A stretch of DNA of 58,283 nucleotides from Verrucomicrobiia bacterium (GCA_020439995.1 JAGROY010000139.1:1-58283); one strand, 5' to 3'. Positions 1-9,320 are shown, counted from the first letter of the stretch. The notes: generated by a model not told the origin, from the letters alone. Program-made: numbers and translations.

Positions 1-1219
1 TCTTTCCGTGGTCGACGTGGCCCATAAACGTAACGATCGGCGGACGAGGTTTGAGTTCATCCTCGGGCTCCTCCACTGGCGGAGGCGGCTCTTCGATCAC
101 TTCCTCAACCTTGTGCACACCGCCGCCCTTTTCGCGCTTCTCTTTCCAGAACACGAATCCGTGCTTTTCACATAGCTTCTCGGCAACGTCCGGTTCAATC
201 GATTGATTCGGATTTGCAAAAATGTCGAGCTCCATCAGGTCCTGGATGAGCTTGAATGGCTTAAGATCCATTCTCTCCGCCAGTTCCTTAACGATAATGG
301 GAGGCTTGATATTGATCACCTTGGCCCCCAGCTCTTCGCCGTCCATTTCAGAATCACCGTCGGTATCGGCGGTGTCCTCAACGTTTTCAACACGAGGAGG
401 GGGCAAAGTGCCATCCTGCTCCGCACGCAACCGGGATATCGGAGGGAGCACTCCTGCCGCCGTCGCCATAGCAGTCGAACTCTCCCCGGTGGGTCTTACC
501 CTTTTGGCCCGGACAGGCTTCTTCTCCGTATCCTCAAAAAGTGATAGGGCCTCTTTCTTCTGTTCGTCGAGTGTCTTCCTCGCAGGCTCCAAGCTGGCAG
601 CCAGGGCAGCAGCCTCCGCCGCAGCTATTTCAGCAGCATCTGCCTCCGCATTCTTTCTTTTACGACGTCGCTTCGGCGGCTCATCGATCAGCGAAAGCAC
701 TTCACGCTTTGGAGGTTCCGCTGCAGGGGCCGCGGTCGCTGGCGGAGATTGGGTATCGTCAGATTGCGATTCCACTCCGTCCGTTTCCTGTTTTTCCTCT
801 AGTGTGGTCAGTTTAGGATCTAGTGTTGAATTACTCTCCTTCTGAGAATCCGGTGCCTCTGGGGCATTGGTTTCTACATCAGGTTTTTTATCGGCAGCGG
901 CCCTTACCTCGGCAGTTGGAACAGTTTCTGCGCCAGATTGCACTTTATCCACATCAGCCAACGCCGCTGCTGACGGCTGATCATCCACTCCATTCTTCTC
1001 TACCGCTACTGATTTCTGTGCTTTTTCCGCATTTTCCGCACCACTTGTCTCAGAATGTGAAGCCTTAGAGGCTTTCTTCGCCGCGCTTTTCTTTGCAGCC
1101 TTCTTGGCTACGCTCTTCTTTTTGGTCGCGGTTTTAGACGCAACTTTCTTGGAGGCTGCCTTCTTGGCGGCCTTTTTCGCAGCGGTTTTCTTCTTCGAGG
1201 GTGGATTCGATTCTGCCAT
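1..1219 (-). CDS. infB: translation initiation factor IF-2, N-terminal part (window edge cuts the gene)
   Basis: IF-2 is the GTPase that brings initiator tRNA to the ribosome. The reading frame runs from an ATG at 1217-1219 to the window edge, about 406 codons, and ends inside the G1 loop: the last residues read VTFMGHVDHGK. Residues 9-52 are histone H1-like, with about 20 lysines in 44 residues in AAKK-type repeats. A long Ala/Glu/Pro-rich linker follows, and then the conserved IF2_N region (KPPIIVKELAERMDLKPFKL) just before the GTPase domain. It lies 46 bp downstream of nusA on the same strand, the usual nusA-infB order. The GTPase core, domain II and C-terminal domains lie outside the window. 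No Shine-Dalgarno sequence is visible before the ATG. Confidence 0.97.
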   Translation of the reverse strand, partial: MAESNPPSKKKTAAKKAAKKAASKKVASKTATKKKSVAKKAAKKSAAKKASKASHSETSGAENAEKAQKSVAVEKNGVDDQPSAAALADVDKVQSGAETVPTAEVRAAADKKPDVETNAPEAPDSQKESNSTLDPKLTTLEEKQETDGVESQSDDTQSPPATAAPAAEPPKREVLSLIDEPPKRRRKRKNAEADAAEIAAAEAAALAASLEPARKTLDEQKKEALSLFEDTEKKPVRAKRVRPTGESSTAMATAAGVLPPISRLRAEQDGTLPPPRVENVEDTADTDGDSEMDGEELGAKVINIKPPIIVKELAERMDLKPFKLIQDLMELDIFANPNQSIEPDVAEKLCEKHGFVFWKEKREKGGGVHKVEEVIEEPPPPVEEPEDELKPRPPIVTFMGHVDHGK

Positions 1220-1265
1220 TCAGTAATGTTTCAGTAGTGCTCATGGCCTGTTAGCCGGGGCTTGG

Positions 1266-2591
1266 TTAGCTTCCCTCGGAGGTTGCGGTTGCCACCTCTC
1301 CTCCAGCGGAAATTTCAGCTGCGGAAGCGTCAGAGGCTGCGCCTCCCATCAAATCTATAGATTTTTGCAAGATCACCTTCGCTTCAGCCTCGTCAACACC
1401 CACCACATCCTGAATGTCAGAAGCGTCCACTGACGCCACCATTTCAACTGTGGTCATGCCGCCTCTCACCAATCCAAGGGCTAATTCCTCATCCAACTCA
1501 AGCCGCTGGGCAAGATTTCGAGCCGCTACCAAAACCCGCTCCTCAAATTGCTCATGGGCGGACTCGTCTCGCTCAACTTTCACATCCCAGCCCAGAAGCC
1601 TCGATGTCAAACGGGCATTTTGCCCACGGCGACCAATCGCTTTGGAAAGCTCGTCTTCGTGCACGCGGACCGTGATCCGATGCTCGGACTCGTCGATGGT
1701 GATCTTAGAATCAGAGATCGTAGCCGGCTTAAGCGCATCTTTAAGAAACTCTTTGGGATCATCGCTCCAGCGAATGATGTCTACCTTTTCGTTGTTCAAC
1801 TCGCGCACGATATTTTTCACACGCGCCCCGCGCAAACCAACACAGGCACCGACCGGATCCACCTTGGAGTCGCCACTGTGGACAGCAACTTTTGTTCGAT
1901 ATCCTGCTTCCCTTGCAATCCCGCGGATCTCCACCGTGCGGTCGGCAATTTCGCTCACCTCCGACTCAAATAGACGGCGGACGAAATTTGGGTGACTTCT
2001 CGACAGGATAATCTCAGGCCCCCGAGCGCCATTCTCGACTTCAACGACATACGCACGAATACGATCTCCAACATTGTAGTCTTCGGTCTGAACACGCTCC
2101 CTGGATGGCATAACTGCCTCGAATTTACCAAGATCGACAATCACGTCCGAACGCTCGAACCGCCGAACAGTGCCCGCCACGATATCCCCTGCACGATCTT
2201 TGAACTCATCATAGATCATCGCTTTCTCCGCCTGACGAAGCCGCTGCATCATCGCCTGCTTTGCTGTCTGCGCGGCAATTCGACCAAAATCTTTCGGGGT
2301 CACCTCCACCTCTACCTCGCCACCCAGCTCAGCAGCCGGGTCTACTCGGCGAGCTGTCGCCAAATCGAGTTCCTCAAAGGGTTTCGTTACCTCTTCAACG
2401 ACCAGAAGGGTCGCAAGGGCACGAATCCCGCCTTTTTCTGGATTGATATCGATGCGGAGACCGCGAGCTGGGCCGATGCTTCGCTTGGAAGCCGACAGCA
2501 GTGCACTGGAAACGGCTTCGATCATCGTCTCGCGATCGATACCTTTCTCCTTCTCGTAGTAATCAAACAGGGCCTGTAACTCGCTGGTCAT
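1266..2591 (-). CDS. nusA: transcription termination/antitermination factor NusA
   Basis: NusA binds RNA polymerase and nascent RNA, and affects pausing, termination and antitermination. The 441-residue protein shows the N-terminal polymerase-binding domain (about 1-125), an S1 domain (about 134-200, GTVRRFERSDVIVDLGKFEA), two KH domains (GACVGLRGARVKNIVREL and KAIGRRGQNARLTSRLLG) and a C-terminal helical tail (DVVGVDEAEAKVILQKS). I chose the ATG at 2589-2591 because MTSELQALFDYYEKEKGIDRE is the normal NusA start; the open frame continues 20 codons further upstream without family similarity. infB follows 46 bp downstream. The usual upstream gene rimP is absent: the next gene is msrB. Confidence 0.96.
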   Translation of the reverse strand: MTSELQALFDYYEKEKGIDRETMIEAVSSALLSASKRSIGPARGLRIDINPEKGGIRALATLLVVEEVTKPFEELDLATARRVDPAAELGGEVEVEVTPKDFGRIAAQTAKQAMMQRLRQAEKAMIYDEFKDRAGDIVAGTVRRFERSDVIVDLGKFEAVMPSRERVQTEDYNVGDRIRAYVVEVENGARGPEIILSRSHPNFVRRLFESEVSEIADRTVEIRGIAREAGYRTKVAVHSGDSKVDPVGACVGLRGARVKNIVRELNNEKVDIIRWSDDPKEFLKDALKPATISDSKITIDESEHRITVRVHEDELSKAIGRRGQNARLTSRLLGWDVKVERDESAHEQFEERVLVAARNLAQRLELDEELALGLVRGGMTTVEMVASVDASDIQDVVGVDEAEAKVILQKSIDLMGGAASDASAAEISAGGEVATATSEGS

Positions 2592-2789
2592 AAGGGAACA
2601 CTCTATACGGAAAAAGAGCGGGTAAAACCCACTCTCTGCTGACAAATGCAAAAAATTGTTGGGGAAAATTCGATCCTAGACGGTTCCCTCCCTTCCAGCA
2701 AGCAGAAATCTCTAATGCTCGAATGCATCGAACGGCCGCTACCCCCAGGGTCGATGGCATCGATCACAAGAGCCCTGCTCTCCGGAACG

Positions 2790-3449
2790 CTACTCTTTCG
2801 ACACGCTCTTCACTTCAGGCTCGGAATCGACCGGCTGATCCCGCTGATCACTGGCATCGTTTTTGTCCTCGAGAACCGGAACCGCCGAGTCCTGCGCCGG
2901 AACGAATTTCAGTACGGTTCCGTTGATGCAGTAGCGTTTATCCGTAGGCGTATCGAATCCTTCCCCCGTGAAAACGTGGCCAAGATGGCCGTCACATATT
3001 TTGCAGCGCACCTCTGTCCGGGCGTAACCCAAGTGAAAATCAACACTGGTTTTCACATTCTTTGCCTTCGATGGATCGTAAAATGACGGCCACCCGCAGT
3101 GGGAATCGAATTTCTCTTTGGACGAAAACAGCTCGGCGTTACAACCTGCGCAGTAGTAGGTACCGGCTCCCTGCGCCTTAAATTCTTTGTAGACTTTGCC
3201 CCCCGCGCGCTCGGTCCCAGCTTCCCGCAAAATGCGGTATTGCTCCTCAGTCAGCTCCTTTTTCCACTCTTCATCGGATTTCTCGACCGGCTTCTGAGGC
3301 TGCTCGGGAGCTTTTTCAATAATTTCCATAGCTGTGTCCTGTTTCTTCTTCAAATTATCAGGCTCGGCAACTGAATCGCTGGAAAAGTATCCTACGATTC
3401 CTGCTGCGACTACAGTAGCACCTAGTAAGGGAGTTAAGAGTGGCTTCAT
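2790..3449 (-). CDS. msrB: peptide-methionine (R)-S-oxide reductase MsrB, membrane-anchored or exported form
   Basis: MsrB reduces methionine-R-sulfoxide in proteins. The 219-residue protein has an N-terminal hydrophobic segment (about 4-22, consistent with a signal peptide or anchor) and a charged linker rich in Glu and Lys, followed by the MsrB fold. Zinc-binding pairs are C100/C103 (CAGC) and C149/C152 (CKIC). The HCGWPSFY motif contains C118, and the catalytic C174 sits in RYCINGT. A Glu/Asp-rich tail of about 35 residues follows the domain. The N-terminal segment suggests action in the periplasm or at the outer face of the inner membrane, which is inference. It stands alone upstream of nusA, about 200 bp away. 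Confidence 0.93.
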   Translation of the reverse strand: MKPLLTPLLGATVVAAGIVGYFSSDSVAEPDNLKKKQDTAMEIIEKAPEQPQKPVEKSDEEWKKELTEEQYRILREAGTERAGGKVYKEFKAQGAGTYYCAGCNAELFSSKEKFDSHCGWPSFYDPSKAKNVKTSVDFHLGYARTEVRCKICDGHLGHVFTGEGFDTPTDKRYCINGTVLKFVPAQDSAVPVLEDKNDASDQRDQPVDSEPEVKSVSKE

Positions 3450-3551
3450 GACAGATCTAGAGAGTTCAAGGATAGAATTTCTTCCGCAAAACCTGCTTTA
3501 AGATAGCAAAGTGCTTTGAAAAGTCCGCAATAATCGCTACGTATAATCTTT

Positions 3552-4172
3552 ATGATAAACTTTTCCAAACTTCCCGGGAGGATCGGAGCATCAGGTTTCC
3601 TGCTGCTGCTCGTTTTGGCAGGGAGCGTAGGTTGTGTAAGCACAGATCCCTGGGCAGCTTACGAAGATCTCGACCCGGAGGGAAACATTTTTGTGCAGGG
3701 CTACGGCAATCAGCGCCCGCGCTACGGCCATGGAGGCACCGAAAGCCCCAGTGCCCGGAAAGCGAGAGAAGAGCAGGAGCGCCGTGCGGCAGCCAGAGCG
3801 GAACGGGACCGGAAAGAGGCACAGCGGCGGGAGGAACTGCGCACGGAAGCCGAGCGCATGACGACAAACCCCGAACGCAGTGAAATTACGCCGCCGGACT
3901 CACTTGCGGATGACAAACCGGAGCTTCCTGCCGGAATAGACGAGATCACGCCGGTGGAAGAGCCTGAAGTGAAACCAGCTCCTGAACCAGCCGCTCCTCC
4001 TGCGCCCGTTCCAACAATGGAAACCCTGGCTTACGGTCGACCTGTCCCCGGCAAGCCCGGCATGGTTTACAGCCCCTACTCTCCCGATGCTGGCTACGTG
4101 GACGTGACGGGAATTGCACCGGGTACGAAAGTGAAATGCCCCTACACCAAGAAGCTCTTCCGGGTTCCGTGA
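3552..4172 (+). CDS. putative envelope lipoprotein with charged low-complexity centre
   Basis: No defined function is recognised. The 206-residue product starts with a signal-like stretch, LLLLVLAGSVGC, whose cysteine could be a lipidation site; Ser at -3 is an atypical lipobox residue. A highly charged Arg/Glu/Ala-rich central part (about 60-115, probably helical) is followed by a Pro/Glu-rich section and a conserved-looking C-terminal module of about 45 residues, VPGKPGMVYSPYSPDAGYVD then KCPYTKKLFRVP. The C-terminal module resembles short envelope proteins I associate with Verrucomicrobiota, from memory only. It is divergent from msrB (102 bp between the starts) and 40 bp upstream of tyrA. 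Confidence 0.75.
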   Translation: MINFSKLPGRIGASGFLLLLVLAGSVGCVSTDPWAAYEDLDPEGNIFVQGYGNQRPRYGHGGTESPSARKAREEQERRAAARAERDRKEAQRREELRTEAERMTTNPERSEITPPDSLADDKPELPAGIDEITPVEEPEVKPAPEPAAPPAPVPTMETLAYGRPVPGKPGMVYSPYSPDAGYVDVTGIAPGTKVKCPYTKKLFRVP

Positions 4173-4212
4173 TCCTCAGTGCTTTCCTGCAAATTCTGAG
4201 CCGATCGCTGCC

Positions 4213-5076
4213 TTGATTGAGGAAAAGTGTGTAGCCATCCTGGGCCCTGGCCTTCTGGGAGGGTCGCTGGCAATGGCGGTCCCGAAACGGAATCTGGCTT
4301 CGCGGATTCATGTGTGGGCCCGGCGAGAAGAGGCGGTGGCGCAGATCTCCGCAGCGGGCCTGGCAGATTTTGCCAGCACCGATCTTCGCGAAGTAACGGC
4401 CGATGCCACTTTGATCATCCTCGCGACGCCGGTACCTTTCATGGCTGCGATCGCCGAGCAACTGGCAACATTTTCACTGCAACCGGGTGTTCTGGTCACC
4501 GATGTTGGAAGCGTGAAGGCCACCGTGGTCGAACAGGCAGGATCGACTCTTCGTGCTGCGGGAGTGGAGTTTATAGGCAGCCATCCCATGGCGGGTTCCG
4601 AACAGGCTGGTCTGGAAGCGGCCCGCAGTGATCTTTTTGACGGTGCAGCATGCATCATCACTCCCCAGGACGACACCGACCGAGCGCAGCTTAGTCGACT
4701 CGAACTCTGGTGGTCAGCGCTCGGCTGCCGCGTATCAAAACTATCGCCCGGTGCACATGATGAGGCCATAGGCCGGATCAGTCACCTCCCCCATATCGCA
4801 GCGTCAGTGTTGACGCTCGCAGCTTTGAAAAATGATCCGGCCCTCGCGAAGCTGGCGGGACAGGGATTCCGCGACAGCACACGGGTCGCCGCGGGTGACC
4901 CTGAACTTTGGCTCGGAATCCTCAAGGAAAACCGCGATGCGATCCTCCATCCGCTTCGAGACTTGCAGGAGGAACTAGGCAGGGTGCTTGCAATCCTTGA
5001 AAATATGAACGATGAGCACGTTTTGAAGTTTCTTCAGGACGCGAAGGGCCTTCGGGATAGCTGCCAGCATCCCTGA
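4213..5076 (+). CDS. tyrA: prephenate (or arogenate) dehydrogenase
   Basis: This enzyme oxidatively decarboxylates prephenate (or arogenate) in tyrosine synthesis. The 287-residue protein has the NAD(P)-binding GPGLLGGSLA motif near the N terminus, the family motif GSHPMAGSEQAGLEAA (about 123-138) and the helical C-terminal domain with SHLPHIAA. No chorismate mutase or ACT domain is present. The start is a TTG (4213-4215), chosen because the Rossmann motif begins within ten residues and no ATG or GTG is better placed. It is followed 52 bp later by aroA, so two aromatic amino acid genes are probably co-transcribed. Prephenate versus arogenate preference cannot be read from the sequence. Confidence 0.93.
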   Translation: MIEEKCVAILGPGLLGGSLAMAVPKRNLASRIHVWARREEAVAQISAAGLADFASTDLREVTADATLIILATPVPFMAAIAEQLATFSLQPGVLVTDVGSVKATVVEQAGSTLRAAGVEFIGSHPMAGSEQAGLEAARSDLFDGAACIITPQDDTDRAQLSRLELWWSALGCRVSKLSPGAHDEAIGRISHLPHIAASVLTLAALKNDPALAKLAGQGFRDSTRVAAGDPELWLGILKENRDAILHPLRDLQEELGRVLAILENMNDEHVLKFLQDAKGLRDSCQHP

Positions 5077-5128
5077 GGCATTTCTCATCCCTCCTAATCC
5101 ACAATCCGCAAACAAGCACGAATTTACC

Positions 5129-6439
5129 GTGGCAGAAATTAAAGTCCACCGAGCCCGTCCCATCGCCGGAGAACTCAGCGTTCCCGGCGACAAGAGTATT
5201 TCTCATCGTTCGATCATGCTCTCATCGATGAGCAATGGCCCTTGCCGGATCGACGGTTTTCTCAACAGCGAAGATTGCCTCGCAACGGTGGAAGCCATCC
5301 GCAGCCTTGGCATCCGTATCGACATTGTAGACGAAGAAGGCAACGATCCCGAGCGCCCCACCTCGCTCGTCGTGCACGGGGGCAACATGCGCTACACAGC
5401 TCCGGAACACGACATCGATTGCGGCAATTCCGGAACGACCATGCGTCTCCTGGCGGGAATTCTTGCTGCGCAGCCATTCGAAAGCCGCCTCACGGGCGAT
5501 GCATCTCTCACTCGTCGCCCGATGAGCCGCATCATGAATCCGCTCAAAGAAATGGGAGCATCACTGGAGGCGTCGGGCGACAACGAATGCGCACCCTTGA
5601 TCATTCGCGGAGGCAACCTTCACCCCATCCGCTTCGAATTACCTGTCGCCAGTGCGCAAGTAAAGAGCGCCGTGCTCCTGGCGGGACTCTTCACTGAGGG
5701 AAAGACCACCGTGGTGGAACCCGTGATCACCCGCGACCATACCGAGAAGATGCTGGAATTCTTTCAGGTAAACCCTCGCCGCAATGGCAACGAGATCTCC
5801 ATTTATGGCGGCCAGAAACTGGAGTCGCGCGATATCCTAGTACCGGGCGACATCTCCAGCGCAGCATTCTGGATTGTGGCAGCCGCCGCGCAATCGGGCA
5901 GCGATCTCATGATCAAAAACGTCGGCCTGAATGCGACACGCACAGGAATTCTGGATGTGTTAGTGCGAATGGGCGCACAGATTCAGGATCACCTCGCCGA
6001 AACGGGCAACGGTGAACCTATTGGCAACGTCAGCGTGAAGGGGCGCGGGCTCAAGGCGACCACTATCGGCGGCAGCGAGATCCCAAACGTCATAGACGAA
6101 TTGCCCATTCTGGCCGTGGCCGGAGCACTGGCTGAAGGAACCACCATCATCAAAGACGCACAGGAACTCCGCGTCAAAGAAACCGACCGGATCGCAGCCG
6201 TCGCTACTAATCTTCGCTCCATGGGTGTCACCGTCCGCGATTTCCATGACGGCATGGAGATCGAAGGAGGTGCCAAATTGAAAGGCGCACGACTCGGAAG
6301 CTACGGCGACCACCGCATCGCCATGGCCTTCGCCATCGCCGGCCTTTTCGCTGATGGCGAAACCGTCATCGAGGGTGCCGAGTGCATCGACACCTCCTAC
6401 CCCGGCTTCAGTAATCACCTGGCGCAGATCCTTGGATAA
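5129..6439 (+). CDS. aroA: 3-phosphoshikimate 1-carboxyvinyltransferase (EPSP synthase)
   Basis: EPSP synthase joins PEP to shikimate-3-phosphate, the sixth step of the shikimate pathway. The 436-residue protein is full length and carries the substrate-binding motifs GDKSISHR (about 20-27), GNSGTTMRLLAG, RPMSRIMNPL, RVKETDRI and YGDHRIAMAFA. The start is the GTG at 5129, since the conserved VHRARPIAGELSVPGDKS begins directly after it. It lies downstream of tyrA; aroK follows about 1.3 kb further on, on the same strand, with sua5 on the opposite strand between them. Nothing is missing or truncated. Confidence 0.96.
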   Translation: MAEIKVHRARPIAGELSVPGDKSISHRSIMLSSMSNGPCRIDGFLNSEDCLATVEAIRSLGIRIDIVDEEGNDPERPTSLVVHGGNMRYTAPEHDIDCGNSGTTMRLLAGILAAQPFESRLTGDASLTRRPMSRIMNPLKEMGASLEASGDNECAPLIIRGGNLHPIRFELPVASAQVKSAVLLAGLFTEGKTTVVEPVITRDHTEKMLEFFQVNPRRNGNEISIYGGQKLESRDILVPGDISSAAFWIVAAAAQSGSDLMIKNVGLNATRTGILDVLVRMGAQIQDHLAETGNGEPIGNVSVKGRGLKATTIGGSEIPNVIDELPILAVAGALAEGTTIIKDAQELRVKETDRIAAVATNLRSMGVTVRDFHDGMEIEGGAKLKGARLGSYGDHRIAMAFAIAGLFADGETVIEGAECIDTSYPGFSNHLAQILG

Positions 6440-6471
6440 GCGGTAATGGGGTTCCCATTCCGCCTTGGCAT

Positions 6472-7548
6472 TCACTCATCCTCTGGCACCCGCGTGCTCG
6501 CACGGCGGAGCCTGTCCATCATCGCCATTCCAAGGCCGCGGTCTGCCATCGGCTCGGCGATGATTTCATCGACTCCTGAGTTGTCCAGTTTGCGCAGGAG
6601 GAAGAAAAACCGGATGGCGGCTTCCATCATTTTACCCGATCCTGGGCTCAGCACGGCGACTTCGCTCCAGTCGGTGAGGGAGAGGTAGCCGTCTTCCGCT
6701 TCACCACGGAAGCTCAAGAGGCCGTAACGTTTGCCTGGCTCTGGCTTGAAGTCGCCGGGATCGGTGAGAACCCGCAGCGGCGTGGCAGGCGCGTAGTGAC
6801 TGGCCATTTGCCCCGGCGCACCCGCGACGGCTTCCGCTCTGGCACCACGCCTGGGCCGAATGACGATACCAAAATTTTTCAAATCTTCCGCAGTGATGGG
6901 GCCGGCACGCACGATTTCGATCCTGGGCTTTCTCTTCTTCCCCTTTGCCGTGACTTCCCCACCTTCGGGAGGCTCGAGCCGCACGATCGTGGACTCCAGC
7001 CCGCGACCACAGGCACCGCCATCGACGATCAGTGGGATCAGGCCACCGAGTTCTTCCTGCACTGCCGCTGCCGACGTGGGACTGATCCGGCCGAAGCGAT
7101 TGGCGCTCGGCGCCGCCACTGGCCGACCAAATTCCTTGATAATCTTTCGAAAAACCGGGTGCTCGCTCATGCGCACAGCCACAGTATCCAATCCAGCTGT
7201 GACGATGTCAGGAACGGCTGGCTTCTTCGGCAGCAATATCGTCAGTGGCCCTGGCCAGAACTGATTGGTCAGCACATTCACAACCTTTTCCAGCTCCTCG
7301 GAAACGACAGCGACATCGGCAAGCGCTGCCTTTGACGGCAAGTGGACGATCAGCGGATCAAATTTCGGCCGCCCTTTCGCTTCAAATACTTTCCCTACAG
7401 CCTCCTCATTGAAAGCATCTGCAGCCAGCCCGTAGACGGTTTCAGTGGGCAATCCAATCGCCTCTCCGGCATTGAGCATTTGCACGGCCGCCTGCACCGC
7501 CATATCGGTGGACTCAGGGGATTCAGTGGTGGCGATTTCGGTGTTCAC
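6472..7548 (-). CDS. tsaC: L-threonylcarbamoyladenylate synthase, Sua5-type (two domains)
   Basis: The enzyme makes threonylcarbamoyl-AMP, the precursor of the t6A37 modification of ANN-decoding tRNAs. The YrdC domain occupies about the first 200 residues (LPTETVYGLAADAF, KGRPKFDPLIVHL, WPGPLTILL, RPVAAPSANRFG, DGGACGRGLESTIV). A Sua5 C-terminal domain follows after the linker PGQMASHYAPATPLRV. The length, 358 residues, fits the long Sua5 form rather than the short TsaC form. The frame is open upstream to 7683, but those 45 residues lack family character, so I use the GTG at 7546-7548. That leaves 156 bp to the divergent aroK and avoids overlap with it. It converges on aroA with a 32 bp gap. 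Confidence 0.9.
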   Translation of the reverse strand: MNTEIATTESPESTDMAVQAAVQMLNAGEAIGLPTETVYGLAADAFNEEAVGKVFEAKGRPKFDPLIVHLPSKAALADVAVVSEELEKVVNVLTNQFWPGPLTILLPKKPAVPDIVTAGLDTVAVRMSEHPVFRKIIKEFGRPVAAPSANRFGRISPTSAAAVQEELGGLIPLIVDGGACGRGLESTIVRLEPPEGGEVTAKGKKRKPRIEIVRAGPITAEDLKNFGIVIRPRRGARAEAVAGAPGQMASHYAPATPLRVLTDPGDFKPEPGKRYGLLSFRGEAEDGYLSLTDWSEVAVLSPGSGKMMEAAIRFFFLLRKLDNSGVDEIIAEPMADRGLGMAMMDRLRRASTRVPEDE

Positions 7549-7704
7549 AGATTTTCGATCAAAGGGAAAAGGCTTTCGCTCTTTGCAGTATTGTTTTTCA
7601 ATGGAATGAGTCCCTACCCTACCACAACCCGGCGAATCCATCCGGGAAATCCAACCACAACATTTGAACGCCTTCTCTCCCAATCACGGCTCCCAGCCAC
7701 AGCG

Positions 7705-8280
7705 ATGAAATCCGACACTGACGAAACCAAAGCCCCCACCAGTACGGACGGATTCAACGTCGTGCTGATCGGCTTCATGGGCGTGGGAAAGACGGCAGTG
7801 GGCAAGCGGGTGGCAGCAGGGCTGGGATTTCGATTTGCAGATACGGATACACTGATCGAAACGGCTGCCGGGAAGCCGATCCCGGAAATCTTCGCCGAGC
7901 GCGGCGAATCTGGTTTTCGTGAGCTTGAAACCAGCGTGCTGCAGCATCTGGTCGGCGAATCACATCTCGTCATCTCAACTGGCGGAGGAATCGTCACCAT
8001 CCCTGAAAATATCCCACTGCTCCACCAACTGGGATATGTCGTCCTCCTCACCACCAGCGAAGAGGTCATTTTCCGCCGTATTTCGGCGAATCAAAACCGG
8101 CCACTGCTACGGACGCCAAATCCCCGAAAAACCATTAGTGAACTGCTTGCTGCCCGGGCACATCTTTACAAAGAGACGGCTGATCAGGAAATCGACACGA
8201 CAGAACTCAGCGAGGCGGAGATCGCTTTTGGCATTTGCGAATCCGCACGTGTGCAATGCCGACGCGATTCGAGTAAGTGA
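7705..8280 (+). CDS. aroK: shikimate kinase
   Basis: Shikimate kinase phosphorylates shikimate in the aromatic amino acid pathway. The 191-residue product has the P-loop GFMGVGKTAVGK, the shikimate-binding DTDTLIE (DxD motif), the ESGFRELE and STGGGIV motifs, and RPLL in the lid region. The start is the ATG at 7705, about 14 codons before the conserved NVVLIGFMGVGK; the frame is open further upstream, so a longer N terminus is not excluded. Its stop codon overlaps the queG start (GTGA), implying translational coupling to a tRNA-modification gene with no obvious pathway link. Confidence 0.93.
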   Translation: MKSDTDETKAPTSTDGFNVVLIGFMGVGKTAVGKRVAAGLGFRFADTDTLIETAAGKPIPEIFAERGESGFRELETSVLQHLVGESHLVISTGGGIVTIPENIPLLHQLGYVVLLTTSEEVIFRRISANQNRPLLRTPNPRKTISELLAARAHLYKETADQEIDTTELSEAEIAFGICESARVQCRRDSSK

Positions 8281-9320
8281 CTGCAGCGCAACAAAAGGCA
8301 ATCATCCATAAAGCAGCGATCGAGTTGGGATTCGCTGAGTGCAGGATTGCCCGTTGCGAGCCCGCAGCGAACAAGGAAGCGTTCCGGCAGTGGCTGGCTG
8401 ACGGATGCCACGGCGAAATGGACTGGATGGAACGCACTCCGGAACGGCGTGAAAATCCGCAACTGGTCATGAGCGGTGCAAAGTCGATGATCGTTCTCGC
8501 ACTGAACTACTGGCAGGGCGATGCACCACCGCAGAGGGAAACGCCGGCTGGTGCAAGGGGCATCATCGCGCGCTACGCCTGGGGCGACGACTATCACCAG
8601 ATCATCGAAGATCGACTGGCAGACATCTGCCTGGTACTGGAGGATCTGGGAGGCACGCAGCAACGTGGCTACGTCGATTACGGCCCGATCCTTGAGCGGG
8701 ACTTTGCGTCCGCGTCTGGCATCGGCTGGAATGGCAAGAGCACGGTGCAAATTCATCGGAAACTGGGCACCTGGTTTTTCCTGGCCGAAGTCCTGACCAC
8801 ACTGGATCTCCCGGCGGATTCACCGTCGAACGATCACTGCGGCAAGTGTACCCGTTGCATCGATGCCTGCCCTACCCGGGCCATCACTGCACCCCGGCAT
8901 GTGGATGCCCGGCGTTGCATCTCCTACCTTACGATCGAGAATCCCGGCCCGATTCCAGAGGCATTTCGCAAAACGATTGGAGGACGCATTTTCGGCTGCG
9001 ATGACTGCCTGGCCATTTGCCCGTGGAATCGATTCGCACAAACAGCACGCGATGCGGCCCGGTTCTCGCGTCCCCAGGTACAGCGCATGTTGCTTCGGGA
9101 CTTCCTTACACTAACGGACGACTCCTTCCGCACGCTGTTTCGTCACTCACCCATCAAGAGAATCAAACGCCCCCGGTTCCTGAGAAACGTTTGCGTTGCT
9201 CTGGGCAACGTTGGAACCGCTGCAGATCTGCCCGCGCTCGCCCAGGCCGCACGCGACAACGATCCACTTATTTCCGAACATGCACAATGGGCCGTCGATC
9301 AAATTGTTAAACGGCAATAG
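8277..9320 (+). CDS. queG: epoxyqueuosine reductase QueG
   Basis: QueG reduces epoxyqueuosine to queuosine in tRNA, using cobalamin and two [4Fe-4S] clusters. The 347-residue protein has two cluster motifs, CGKCTRCIDACP (about 187-198) and CDDCLAICP (about 244-252). It also has the upstream GWNGKSTVQIHRKLGTWFF segment and a C-terminal HEAT-like extension (FLRNVCVALGNVGTAADLPAL), all standard for QueG. The start is a GTG that overlaps the aroK stop codon by three bases. The 3' end overlaps the convergent hypothetical gene by 14 bp. QueG needs cobalamin, so cobalt supply matters to this cell; a link to the metal island further along is speculative. Confidence 0.95.
   Translation: MTAAQQKAIIHKAAIELGFAECRIARCEPAANKEAFRQWLADGCHGEMDWMERTPERRENPQLVMSGAKSMIVLALNYWQGDAPPQRETPAGARGIIARYAWGDDYHQIIEDRLADICLVLEDLGGTQQRGYVDYGPILERDFASASGIGWNGKSTVQIHRKLGTWFFLAEVLTTLDLPADSPSNDHCGKCTRCIDACPTRAITAPRHVDARRCISYLTIENPGPIPEAFRKTIGGRIFGCDDCLAICPWNRFAQTARDAARFSRPQVQRMLLRDFLTLTDDSFRTLFRHSPIKRIKRPRFLRNVCVALGNVGTAADLPALAQAARDNDPLISEHAQWAVDQIVKRQ

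Noticed and set aside
222..845. 207-residue plus-strand frame rich in Ser and Ala
   Set aside because: It is the antisense of the low-complexity part of infB; no start context and no protein-like composition.
3542..3547. Perfect TATAAT before the gene at 3552
   Set aside because: A transcript from it would start at or after the ATG, and no -35 lies at normal spacing.
5960..6475. 171-residue minus-strand frame
   Set aside because: Antisense to aroA, which is intact and unambiguous.
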